Shown piece after piece: positions 1 through 7,774 of a DNA stretch of 64,000 bases (its first letter is position 1; every line of letters begins with the position of its first letter). The notes under the pieces were generated by a model that saw only the letters and a list, made by a program, of their open reading frames with translations, was not told the origin of the DNA and ran no database searches. Position numbers and translations under genes: made by a program. Origin of the DNA: Blastomussa wellsi (Eukaryota > Cnidaria > Anthozoa > Scleractinia > Plerogyridae); NCBI GenBank assembly GCA_947652115.1, contig OX393562.1, forward strand, positions 24,085,397-24,149,396, in the 5' to 3' direction.

Positions 1-3000
1 TGTTTGGCCTTTAACCAGGTGTTCACATAATTGGCGAAGAGCCCCGTCTTGCGCTGTTCTGAGGGAAAGTGCCACACCTCGTGGATGGTGATGATTGTGT
101 ACCCCATCTCTACTGCCTTTACGAGCTCGGGCGTGCACCACGTGCCGGTGAGCATGCGTTCTTCGTCCGTGTGAGAGCAAACGCAAGAACGGTCCGCGAA
201 CGGTTTGGGCATTTCCGTTTCCACGCAGGAACGGCAGAGAGGAAAGACCAGCTTTCCTCCACAACGGTACGGCAACACGGGATGAAACAGCTCGTACGGT
301 GGGAGCACAGTGACTTTGGCCATGCCGAAGTAATGGTGGATGTTCTGGTCTTCGGGGTGAGTGATAATGGTCGGGTGTCCCACAGGATACTCGGCGTACT
401 TGTTGACCCAAGGGTAGAGCGACGTCACGTCCACGTACTTGATGCGTTCCCCTTGGGTCTTGTCCACACAGGAGTAAAGGCTGACGGCATTGGTGCGGCC
501 ACCGAAGAACGCGTCCCGTGGTTGGAGGGGTTCTTCTACTTGGATGGTGGACAGGAAGGTTTGTAGAGCCGTGTCCGTCTTCACCATCTTATCCCACTCG
601 CATTCCCATACGATGACCAGATTGTATCCTTGGCGAAAAAGAATGTCTTCTTTGGCCTTTGTGTCCTCGTGGAGTTCGCCAAAGGTGCGATCGCTCACGT
701 TGCTTTGTTGATGACGACTCGGAAAACAAGTGAGACACCCGTGCCATAGACATCCATGAAATTCGTAGACCGTGTTGGTGAGAGCGTCTAAGCCGTCGAC
801 CAGATACGAATGGGCCGGAGTGAACACACGAGCTTCACCACCGTTGTGGGCATGTCGTATATGGTCTCCCTGTTGTTCGCAGGACGAAGAAGCATTCGCT
901 CGCAACCTTTGCTCTTGCCACGCCAACCATTTGAGAGCCTTGATGGATTGGTTGGAGGTCGCACCGTGCCAACCGTTGGGAGGTTCTACCGCGACGGTGT
1001 TGTTGGGAAGCTGTTTCTTTCGCCAGTATCGATTGCAGGCGGAGGCGATGGTGATGCATTTTTCCATCGGATTGAACTCAGCCTTTTCCTCAAACTCTCC
1101 CTGAAACTTTTGGCAGCCAGCCTTCAAGAGTTTTACGTCCGATACGCAGTACGCTTCCATCTCCGTTTTTAGGACGAAGTGGTAGACGTTGGCGACCTTG
1201 TCGGCGTACCACATCTCGAACGCAGCTTTTACTTTGGCAGACATGCCTTCTGGGTCGTAGGTGTCTGCGGGTGGCATCGGTCCCTCGTATTCTTGATTTT
1301 CCACCGTGTTAAAGAGATGTGGGAAGAAACCCTTGCACTGTTCGGTGATGCCGAAGGTGTCGGGAAAGGCTGACAGCGGGAACGGCAGAAAGCAGAGGGA
1401 GTCCACGAACTTGATGTCACCCGTGGAGAGAGAGAGCACTTTGGTCCCGATGTTGATCTGGTTTTCCACGGTGCGATGAGTGTCGTACAGGTGTTTCAAC
1501 ACGAACATGCCATCGTACCCTTTGAAATTATGGAAGACGCAGATGACTTTGCGCGTGTCCCCGTATTCGTCAACCGTCAACCCGTCCAGGTATTCCATCA
1601 AGTCCGCGGTGCATGATGGACCGTAGAAGGAGAGCGTATCGTCTTCGTCTTCTGGCTCTGCACACACGAGGATGGGTGTCTGAACACCGTCGGTGTCGGT
1701 GACGGCTTCGTAATCCGCGTACACGAAGAGGGGTTTCGGTTTTTCCACCCACGCTTGACCGTCCTCGTCCATCTCCACGATGGCGCGCGTACCCACTTCA
1801 GCCAGAGGTACCTTCATCAATTTGGGCTCGTCCTCCTCAGGGTCCAAGGGTTGGATGTAGCATTTGTGGGATGCCAGCTCCACCTCTTTTTCGCAGAAAC
1901 GGCACTTGTCCCACCCGCACTTGTGTTTGTATCGCTTTCTGCTTTTCTTTTCTTTGGAGGCAGCCTGGTAGGTCTTGCAACAGGAAAGACACTTTTTCTT
2001 GGTTGCGCACAAGGAACGGAGTGTCTTGGTTTCTTTCAGATGAGAAGAGAAGCAGCTCTGTCCAAAGAAACCACGATGGCATAGGTCGCAGACAAGAGAG
2101 GGTTGTGGGAACGTACCGGGTGGAAGATCAGCTTTGGCCGAGGTAAAGTCCGGGCACTTGGTCTTCTCGCACGAACGGCACCATTTGCCTTTGCAGGGAT
2201 GATGGTCGATGTCGTCGTGATCGTAGCCTCGATCGCAGTCGTGGCAGTAATACGAGCGCGACAGGAACCCACCGTACGAGGTGCACCCGTGGTAATGCGC
2301 GTCGACCTTGAGGAGGAGAATCTGTTTGGGGGCAGACGGTCCCGCGTAGACGATGCAGTGGGGTTTGTCCACGGACATGACCTTGATCTGGTATCGGGGA
2401 AGAACCGTTTGAAACTTTTGGAGTTCGGCAATACCGCAAGGGCCTTCGGGTACACCGGCCAGTTGGTATAGTTCTTTGGCCAGACGGGTCTGGATGGGAC
2501 GACCTCTTGTCAAGTTCTTGTAGTTTGAACTACCTGACCCTTCGTCTGCGCGGGCGCGCATGGTGACGATGGCTCGTGCGCAGCACAACTCGTCTTCGTT
2601 TTTGATGACCACGACAGACTGTTTTCGCGCCAACAATTTTTCTACCACTTCACGCCCAGGTTTGTACTTTTTACCATTACCACTGCCTCTACCAGGGGTA
2701 CGGATGAAGGTGGTCTCCACGGTGAAAGAGTCATCGGCCTCGAACTGTTGGTTGGAGTTGAGTTTGGCCGAGAGGGAATGGAGATACATGTCCAATCGAT
2801 CACTGCCATCCTCGAACTCCTCCACGGTGAAAGATGTGGACTGGAACGCGTGCGTGAAAGCGTTTGACTGCAGCGTGAAGTGCAGAGTGGAATGGGGCTG
2901 CAAGGTCGAGTCCGAGGCGATCTGGTGACGAATGGTTCGTCGTAAGGCCTCGGTCACTTCACGACCCAAATCGTCGCGAGGCGTCGGGTCCCTGTTTTGG

Positions 3001-3374
3001 CGGAGCGTAGCCTGGAACCGTTGGCGGTCTAGGACTTGGCGCCAGTTCCTGCGCGGTCCCACGGGACGTAGCTCAAAATCCAGCAATGGCGGACCGCCAC
3101 CCACTTGTTTTTGTTGTTCATCGTTCAACATGGCTGCGAGCGAAGGATCGTGAACCCATTCGTCGTCGTCGTCGTCAGATAAAGATCTTTTTCGTTCGTT
3201 CCTAAAGGAACGGGCCGAAGCCAAAGGAGGGTCGTTCCTAAAGGAACGGGCCGAAGCCAAAGGAATGTCGTTCCTAAAGGAACGGGCCGAAGCCGGAACA
3301 GAACTAGAACGCGAAGGTCGCCCAACCTTTTGACGGGTAGGACTCAATGATCTGGAACGTGGTCTGGAAGACAT
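1..3374 (-). CDS. polB: Family B DNA polymerase (protein-primed type), 3' end outside window
   Basis: One frame stays open from the ATG at 3374 to the window edge (about 1124 codons). It replicates the element. The N-terminus (about residues 24-65) carries three near-identical repeats, then an acidic Asp run. Residues about 375-500 hold many Cys/His pairs of zinc-finger type (for example YYCHDC, LCHRGF, CRFCEK). The proofreading domain follows: Exo I with DYEA near residue 551, Exo II in FHNFKGYDG, Exo III in YCVSD. Polymerase motif A is seen as DVTSLYP near residue 985. Motifs B and C would lie to the left of position 1. Such a long Cys-rich N-terminal extension is usual in animal Polinton/adintovirus polymerases. 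There is no stop or frameshift in the visible part. The gene is divergent from the spliced locus at 3686 and shares a promoter region with it. Confidence 0.95.
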   Translation of the reverse strand, partial: MSSRPRSRSLSPTRQKVGRPSRSSSVPASARSFRNDIPLASARSFRNDPPLASARSFRNERKRSLSDDDDDEWVHDPSLAAMLNDEQQKQVGGGPPLLDFELRPVGPRRNWRQVLDRQRFQATLRQNRDPTPRDDLGREVTEALRRTIRHQIASDSTLQPHSTLHFTLQSNAFTHAFQSTSFTVEEFEDGSDRLDMYLHSLSAKLNSNQQFEADDSFTVETTFIRTPGRGSGNGKKYKPGREVVEKLLARKQSVVVIKNEDELCCARAIVTMRARADEGSGSSNYKNLTRGRPIQTRLAKELYQLAGVPEGPCGIAELQKFQTVLPRYQIKVMSVDKPHCIVYAGPSAPKQILLLKVDAHYHGCTSYGGFLSRSYYCHDCDRGYDHDDIDHHPCKGKWCRSCEKTKCPDFTSAKADLPPGTFPQPSLVCDLCHRGFFGQSCFSSHLKETKTLRSLCATKKKCLSCCKTYQAASKEKKSRKRYKHKCGWDKCRFCEKEVELASHKCYIQPLDPEEDEPKLMKVPLAEVGTRAIVEMDEDGQAWVEKPKPLFVYADYEAVTDTDGVQTPILVCAEPEDEDDTLSFYGPSCTADLMEYLDGLTVDEYGDTRKVICVFHNFKGYDGMFVLKHLYDTHRTVENQINIGTKVLSLSTGDIKFVDSLCFLPFPLSAFPDTFGITEQCKGFFPHLFNTVENQEYEGPMPPADTYDPEGMSAKVKAAFEMWYADKVANVYHFVLKTEMEAYCVSDVKLLKAGCQKFQGEFEEKAEFNPMEKCITIASACNRYWRKKQLPNNTVAVEPPNGWHGATSNQSIKALKWLAWQEQRLRANASSSCEQQGDHIRHAHNGGEARVFTPAHSYLVDGLDALTNTVYEFHGCLWHGCLTCFPSRHQQSNVSDRTFGELHEDTKAKEDILFRQGYNLVIVWECEWDKMVKTDTALQTFLSTIQVEEPLQPRDAFFGGRTNAVSLYSCVDKTQGERIKYVDVTSLYPWVNKYAEYPVGHPTIITHPEDQNIHHYFGMAKVTVLPPYELFHPVLPYRCGGKLVFPLCRSCVETEMPKPFADRSCVCSHTDEERMLTGTWCTPELVKAVEMGYTIITIHEVWHFPSEQRKTGLFANYVNTWLKAK
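3197..3296. repeat. Three 36-bp direct repeats in the polB N-terminal coding region
   Basis: Copies start at 3197, 3233 and 3269 (the last is partial). Each contains CGTTCCTAAAGGAACG, a 6-bp inverted repeat around a 4-bp centre. In the polymerase frame each copy encodes ARSFRN followed by a few variable residues. The period is a multiple of 3, so copy number can change without breaking the frame. Confidence 0.9.
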
Positions 3375-3685
3375 CGCGAGATCTGAGGTTTTTTGAATTA
3401 CGCGCCCTTCGTTCGCGCCTCTTATACTTTTCGAACGGATCGAAAGGCACCAATCACAACGAGGATCGAAAGGCACCAATCGGTGCTTGTCTCCATTGTT
3501 TGACTACAAATACCCCCTACCCCCCCACCCCCCCCAACCCTCATTCCATGTCTAACCTTGTCTGACCTTGTCACCGATTGGTGCCTTTCGATCCGACCAA
3601 AAAGTATAAAAGGCGTGAACGTGGGCAAATTCAAACTTGTCCGCTCGTCGAGTCGATTTTAGTCTGTGTGTATTTCTGCCTTTAA
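3375..3685. promoter_or_regulatory. Divergent promoter between polB and the spliced early locus
   Basis: TATA-like boxes face both ways: TATAAAA at 3605-3611 on plus, and TATAAG on minus at 3426-3421. Both sit in a similar context, AAAGTATAA followed by AGGCG(C/T)GAACG. The 19-bp motif GGATCGAAAGGCACCAATC occurs at 3437-3455 and 3463-3481 and inverted at 3576-3594. It includes CCAAT-like bases. A C-rich tract lies at about 3513-3540. The motif recurs with two changes in the second divergent promoter at 7105-7123. Confidence 0.8.
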
Positions 3686-4314
3686 ATGGAAAATCAAAAG
3701 ACCTCCGGTAAAGAAATAACGGGAAATAGAAGCAACTTAACAGCAGAGCAGAGGAAAGCGTTGTTTTTTCGGTACTATTTATTCATTCTCCCTGACGAGC
3801 TGTTAGAAATGATCCGACGATACGTCGTAAGTTTTTATCGTTGTTGTTGTCGTTTACCGTTTTGGTTTGTTTTTAATCCTCGTGTTTTGTTGTTCTTACA
3901 GTACGCTCAAAAGATCAGAGAGAAGAACGAGATTGGATGGCAGAAGATCAATGCGATGGTTAATTACTTGAATCCGGAACCCAAGAGGGATTCACTTGGA
4001 ACGTACGTTTGTAAATTTCATACTCATGTATTAGATCATGCATTTGAACTATTAGGACACCACGTATGCACAAATTGACTTTTTTTTTTCTCCCCCCACG
4101 TGGGATACACTCTCAGGTTCTGTAGACAAGTGTTTATTTTTTTTCCCCGTTGATTTTTTTCAGAACCAGCCGTATAATCGACATACTTTTTATCCGTTGG
4201 TCTGACATGTTGCTTTGTCAAGAGGGTGACCGCGAGTACGATTATCGCCGTTGCGATGAAAGTGTGCGTTGTTGTTATTACTGCCCTGGATGTCTTAAAC
4301 TTTTTTTACCTTGA
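3686..4314 (+). CDS. Spliced early gene with F-box-like N-terminus and Cys-rich tail
   Basis: Proposed exons are 3686-3826, 3902-4002 and 4164-4314 (393 nt, 130 residues). The first intron (3827-3901) starts GTAAGT and ends TTCTTACAG. The second starts GTACGT at 4003 and ends TTTTTTTCAG at 4163. Exon 1 contains LPDELLEMIRRYV (residues 35-47), which resembles the start of an F-box. That is a weak motif match and not proof. Exon 2 is charged. Exon 3 ends in a CCYYCPGC cluster, likely metal-binding. Five further in-phase terminal exons follow, so this is probably one of several isoforms. The unspliced frame would read through intron 1 and stop at 4078. I do not recognise the protein; the F-box idea would make it a possible ubiquitin-ligase adaptor (inference). 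Confidence 0.65.
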
Positions 4315-4326
4315 TTTTTTTTTCAG

Positions 4327-4456
4327 AATGTGTCGATCTAATGTTTTCGCTTACGGCTTGATGTTCTGGTGTCCAAACTGCGAATATTATAGTGTTTTCA
4401 TGAACTTTCTTGGCGAGATTTTTTATTGTTGTGGTTGTAACGCGAACGTCATTTGA
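4327..4456 (+). CDS. Alternative 3'-terminal exon 2 of the early locus (zinc-ribbon-like)
   Basis: A T-rich tract ending TTTTTTTTCAG at 4326 precedes this exon. Taken one base in, the frame is in phase with the exon ending at 4002 and runs to TGA at 4454-4456, giving 42 residues. It has its own ATG at 4328. It shows two Cys pairs, CPNC and CCGC, spaced like a small zinc ribbon. AATAGA, a poly(A)-signal variant, follows at 4463. It is a close paralogue of the exon at 4692-4821. It could instead be a separate tiny gene starting at its own ATG. Confidence 0.6.
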
Positions 4457-4488
4457 GATGTAAATAGAGTGTGTTTCTTTTTTCCTAG

Positions 4489-4555
4489 GTTGTCTTGCGG
4501 TTGCCCTAGACCTGTACGACATTTACTGTACTTGTTCGATCGAATCCCGTTTTGA
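4489..4555 (+). CDS. Alternative 3'-terminal exon 3 of the early locus (shortest)
   Basis: The acceptor TTTCTTTTTTCCTAG ends at 4488. The frame in phase with exon 2 runs 21 codons to TGA at 4553-4555 and contains CGCP. AATAAA at 4603-4608 follows, within the word GATGTAAATAAAGTG that also follows other exons of the set. There is no ATG, so it can only be translated by splicing. This is the least secure member because it is so short. Confidence 0.4.
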
Positions 4556-4691
4556 ATTTAGACCATCTTTTTTTTTTTGCTGTATACATAGATTGAGATG
4601 TAAATAAAGTGTTGTCTTGCTGTTGCTCGACCCACTTTTTATACTATCTTCAAAAAATAAATAAAAAGAGTGTTATTGTACTTTTTTTCAG

Positions 4692-4821
4692 AATGCGTCG
4701 ATCTAATGTTTTCATGTATGGGTTGATGTTCTGGTGTCCAAACTGTGAATATGATACTGTTTTCATGAACTTTCTTGGCGAGCGTTTTTATTGTGGTGAT
4801 TGTAACACGAACGTCATTTGA
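4692..4821 (+). CDS. Alternative 3'-terminal exon 4 of the early locus (zinc-ribbon-like)
   Basis: The acceptor CTTTTTTTCAG ends at 4691. The exon is 130 nt, exactly the length of the 4327 exon, and is in the same phase. It encodes 42 residues with CPNC and CGDC pairs. It is a tandem duplicate of 4327-4456, with most differences at single bases and the frame conserved. AATAAA at 4828-4833 follows. It has its own ATG at 4693, so independent translation is also possible. Confidence 0.6.
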
Positions 4822-4853
4822 GATGTAAATAAAGTGTTTTTTATTTTTCCTAG

Positions 4854-5028
4854 GTTTTACGTCACTACACATTACCCATTGCGATTTCGATTTCGGTTAT
4901 TTTGTAAAGATTGTAAACGTTACAAGATTTGTGTGTATCCCACTAGTATGCATCCCACTTGTTTGTATCGCACTTGGATGTATTGTTTGATCTGTGAAAG
5001 AGAAATCGACATTAAAGCTTTTTTGTAA
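4854..5028 (+). CDS. Alternative 3'-terminal exon 5 of the early locus (Cys-rich)
   Basis: The acceptor TTATTTTTCCTAG ends at 4853. The frame in phase with exon 2 runs 57 codons to TAA at 5026-5028. Cys pairs CKDC and CLIC are separated by a short Cys-containing linker with PTSMHPTC. ATTAAA lies just before the stop. A partial duplicate of its last 50 bases lies at about 5060-5125, so the array seems to grow by local duplication. Confidence 0.55.
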
Positions 5029-5136
5029 ATGTCTAAGATTACTTTAGTCGATTGTTTATTTTGTATCCCACTTGGATGTATTGAACTGTGAAAGAGAAAA
5101 AGACATTAAAGCTTTTTTTGTAAAAAATTTACCCAG

Positions 5137-5314
5137 GTATTGCAGACTCGATTGGGATGTGCTCCTACCCTTTGGTGCCCAAGAAAACTGGAAAAACAGA
5201 CTTCGCGCCGTAATACCCCCTTGCCATTGCCAATTGTTTGAGATGACTTTTAGAATCGATTTGTGGTGCGCGTGGTACGCGTGGAAAATCTTGCACTGTT
5301 GTGAAACCCTGTAA
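5137..5314 (+). CDS. Alternative 3'-terminal exon 6 of the early locus (Trp/Cys-rich)
   Basis: The acceptor AATTTACCCAG ends at 5136. The in-phase frame runs 58 codons to TAA at 5312-5314. It contains CHC and HCC clusters and is Trp-rich near the end (LWCAWYAWK). AATAAA at 5339-5344 follows and is the last poly(A) signal before the convergent exonuclease gene. It is unrelated in sequence to the other tails. Confidence 0.5.
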
Positions 5315-5338
5315 ATTGTTTTTAAATGCTTTTAATGC

Positions 5339-5344
5339 AATAAA
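5339..5344 (+). terminator. Poly(A) signal closing the early locus
   Basis: AATAAA lies 25 bases after the last terminal exon's stop and 11 bases before the stop of the convergent minus-strand gene at 5355. Confidence 0.6.
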
Positions 5345-5354
5345 AGAACAAAGG

Positions 5355-5861
5355 TTATTTACAAGTGTGTGTCTTCATCCATAACCAAAACGCGTGACAT
5401 TCTACCATGCTACAATGGGCCCTAGTACAATTAAAATGAAAACCGCAATCGGGTAAGGGTTCTACAATCGTTTCTAACACTCGTTCGAATTTCGGACAAC
5501 CGTAGTATTCTAAATTTAAACTGGGAATGTTCAGTTCGTTTAACAAGTCTCTTTCCACGTGACCACCCTTGTAAGCCACCACGTCACACCCGCGAAACCT
5601 GTGACGCGAGTAAAGTTCCAACAGTTCGTCTTTTACTTTGAATTGAGGGAGGGCCTTTTCGTCTTTCGTGGGAGAAAACGTCAATCCGTGCACGTTGTAT
5701 TTCACGTACCAGACCGTCCTCTTGTCTTTGGGGGATAACGCGTCCCAAGGGACGGGAGGGTAAAAGGCCACTCGTCCGTATTCCCCATTCCACGCGTGAT
5801 AACCCAGTTCCCTCACGGCAAAGTTGTCTTCTACGCGAAAGCCTTCCAAGTCCAAAACCAT
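5355..5861 (-). CDS. DEDDh/RNase H-fold exonuclease-like protein
   Basis: 168 residues from the ATG at 5861. An in-frame GTG upstream at 5867 is not a likely start. The N-terminus MVLDLEGF has the D-x-E of DEDD exonucleases (D4, E6). The C-terminal part has CTRAHCSMVECHAF, where a conserved His and an acidic residue fit the last catalytic pair. YKGGHVERDLLNEL in the middle looks like the central motif. It probably acts in nucleic-acid processing during replication; substrate unknown. It follows the GRF zinc-finger gene at 5869 by a few bases on the same strand. The family call rests on motifs only. Confidence 0.65.
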   Translation of the reverse strand: MVLDLEGFRVEDNFAVRELGYHAWNGEYGRVAFYPPVPWDALSPKDKRTVWYVKYNVHGLTFSPTKDEKALPQFKVKDELLELYSRHRFRGCDVVAYKGGHVERDLLNELNIPSLNLEYYGCPKFERVLETIVEPLPDCGFHFNCTRAHCSMVECHAFWLWMKTHTCK

Positions 5862-5868
5862 GCACACC

Positions 5869-6249
5869 TCAGCGTCTGTAAGGATGAGGACGCTCGTGAG
5901 TCGCTTTTCTCAACCCCTTGGGTAACTCGTCCGCCCACTGGAAGAAATCGCACTTGAGCGGCGATTGACGACACTTGAAGTAGAGTCTCCCCGGGTTCTT
6001 TTCCGACTTGGACATGCACAACAAGACGGAACAGCCACAATGACAATTTAGATCTTTCTGGTTTCTGGAGTAGTACTCGTTCAGGGTGTCGCGGAACTTT
6101 CTAAAATACTGGGGGGCCTCTTCCACACCCATACACACGTAACACAAATCTCCGTCGTCGTCGTCTTTACCCACGCCGCACATGTAGTACTCCCATCCGT
6201 TCTTGGCTTGCTTACGCAGCAACGGGGTTCGGTTGTGAATGGGGCACAT
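5869..6249 (-). CDS. GRF-type zinc-finger protein
   Basis: 126 residues from the ATG at 6249. Residues 69-107 show the GRF pattern: CHC, then a Cys, then NPGRLYFKC, then a Cys followed by DFFQWAD. GRF fingers bind single-stranded DNA or RNA and occur in topoisomerase III, APE2 and NEIL3. The N-terminal part has a further Cys/His set (CPIH, then CYVC) that may bind a second zinc. It lies between a DEDDh-like nuclease gene and an unknown gene on the same strand, which suggests a replication or repair role (inference). Confidence 0.8.
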   Translation of the reverse strand: MCPIHNRTPLLRKQAKNGWEYYMCGVGKDDDDGDLCYVCMGVEEAPQYFRKFRDTLNEYYSRNQKDLNCHCGCSVLLCMSKSEKNPGRLYFKCRQSPLKCDFFQWADELPKGLRKATHERPHPYRR

Positions 6250-6293
6250 CTGACACGCGTTCTCGTCGGGTACGGGGTCCCACGGAATGGTGG

Positions 6294-6908
6294 CTAGGAA
6301 GGCGTCGGGGTCGAATTCTGCGAAGCAATGCGAGAAAGGACGTGAGTCTTGATGTTACGGCGTTTTGACGTGTAGGGTCTAGAGAGATGTCTCAGATGCA
6401 TGTACATTTTTAGACGGTCCCGCCTCGTCTTGAATTTCGATTTTCTGAATTCCAAATCCCGTTCGTCCTGTACGTGGTGGGGTCTCTGCACCCACTTTTC
6501 GAAATGACCGTCCCAGGACATCACGTCTACAAAGGGATCGAAAACGACACCACCCATCGTCTCTCTAGGCCCCACGCTCGGAAACCGTCTGTGTCTCGGG
6601 ACGAGGGGTTCCTCTAATTCGCGGTGATAATAATCACATAACGTAGACTGACCTGGCTCTTGTGGGTTTTCCTCCACTTTCTTGGCCATCTCGCGTTTCC
6701 GTTTGGCATCTCGTTTTAACCTGTAGTTGGCAGAACGTCTTTCTTTGTCGCTTACACCCGTTCTGATCGGAGAACCGAGTCCTTCTTCGTAGTAGATGGA
6801 CGGCGTGTTGGCAATGCGTTTCAATTCTTCTACTTCTTCGTCAGTCATGAGGGTCATGTTGGACATCGTGTAAAAGTCTTTTCTGAAATACCTCTCGCCC
6901 TGCTGCAT
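6294..6908 (-). CDS. Unknown basic protein, first gene of minus-strand early unit
   Basis: 204 residues from the ATG at 6908, about 27 bases from a minus-strand TATATAAA (6942-6935). It is rich in Arg, Lys and Glu, with a helical N-terminal half and many basic pairs in the C-terminal 70 residues. I recognise no domain. It shares a promoter region with the late plus-strand array and leads the minus-strand set with the GRF and exonuclease genes. Confidence 0.75.
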   Translation of the reverse strand: MQQGERYFRKDFYTMSNMTLMTDEEVEELKRIANTPSIYYEEGLGSPIRTGVSDKERRSANYRLKRDAKRKREMAKKVEENPQEPGQSTLCDYYHRELEEPLVPRHRRFPSVGPRETMGGVVFDPFVDVMSWDGHFEKWVQRPHHVQDERDLEFRKSKFKTRRDRLKMYMHLRHLSRPYTSKRRNIKTHVLSRIASQNSTPTPS

Positions 6909-7169
6909 CTGACGACCTTGCAGGTCCCTCGTCCTTTATATAGCATTTGGGCGGATCGAAAATACAGTGTTCCCATTGGTTCTTTTTGGGTCATCCAATC
7001 AGAACGCTCGAAAACGAACCAATCGCGACGAAGGGCAAAGGTCAGTACTTTTCCATCATCTCCTTTGCCCGGGCTTGCCCGCCGCCACGTAGGACCTTGA
7101 CGGTGATTGGTGGATTTCGATCCGTCGCTAAGGTATATAAAGCGAGTGGCGCAACACTCCATTTCAATC
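6909..7169. promoter_or_regulatory. Divergent promoter between minus-strand early genes and late array
   Basis: TATATAAA occurs on plus at 7134-7141 and on minus at 6942-6935. GGATCGAA lies at 6953-6960. An inverted 19-bp motif at 7105-7123 matches the 3437/3463/3576 motif at 17 of 19 positions. CCATTGG and CCAATC boxes lie between them. The layout is the same as in the 3375-3685 promoter. Confidence 0.8.
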
Positions 7170-7361
7170 ATGAATGTGGAAGAAGTGAAAGCAGAGGTGA
7201 CAAAGACACTCAAAAAGTTACAGACCAAGAGGGGGCAAAAAGCCTTCGACTTTGAAGTGCGTGTCGTGCCTGACGAGTGCGACACCTTTGAAAAGTTTAA
7301 AGTATGGTTCTCTACACCAGACGCTTCTACACCAACAACACCAAAGTCGAAGGACTCGTGA
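7170..7361 (+). CDS. Small unknown ORF, first of the late array
   Basis: 63 residues from the ATG at 7170, about 28 bases after TATATAAA. It is Lys/Glu-rich and helical, with a Pro/Thr-rich end. Its 3' end overlaps the next ORF (ATG 7304) in another frame. It has no recognised domain. Confidence 0.55.
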   Translation: MNVEEVKAEVTKTLKKLQTKRGQKAFDFEVRVVPDECDTFEKFKVWFSTPDASTPTTPKSKDS

Positions 7362-7774
7362 ACGATCCGGACCTTTACGCCCAAATGGCCACCTTCTCCA
7401 CACTGGACGACGTGAAACCGGACGACCACACGACCGCCTTCTTGTTCGACATTTGTCACATCCCGTTCAGCGAGTACGAACTGACCGAGGAACGCTTACA
7501 TCTCCATAACCCAGACTGGTTCGACAAACATTGGGCATTCGTCAAAGGGATGTACGACGTGTACTTGTTCCAGCACAGGTGGTTCGAGTATCATCACGAG
7601 CAAAACAAATTCGTGATCTGCGACAAGCCTGATTTGGAAGGTGACGCCGTCATCGTCACCGGCGACGAGGTCGCTCTGTCGTTCTCTGCCGTGCACGCCC
7701 TGGAATCTCTGTTCAGTTGTTTGACTACGGCACGCGATCTGATCGAGGACGATATAGTGAACCCTTCGATCTGA
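7304..7774 (+). CDS. Unknown protein, overlapping ORF
   Basis: 156 residues from the ATG at 7304. A TAA lies two codons upstream in this frame, so the start is well bounded. It is acidic and rich in aromatic residues (for example YDVYLFQHRWFEYHH). No domain is recognised. It overlaps 7170-7361 at its 5' end and the ATG-less frame 7717-8034 at its 3' end, so it may be part of a longer product made by frameshifting. Confidence 0.6.
   Translation: MVLYTRRFYTNNTKVEGLVNDPDLYAQMATFSTLDDVKPDDHTTAFLFDICHIPFSEYELTEERLHLHNPDWFDKHWAFVKGMYDVYLFQHRWFEYHHEQNKFVICDKPDLEGDAVIVTGDEVALSFSAVHALESLFSCLTTARDLIEDDIVNPSI

Noticed and set aside
2036..2455. Minus-strand frame of 139 codons within the polymerase gene
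   Set aside because: It is in a different frame from the continuous polymerase frame and shows no motifs; a shadow.
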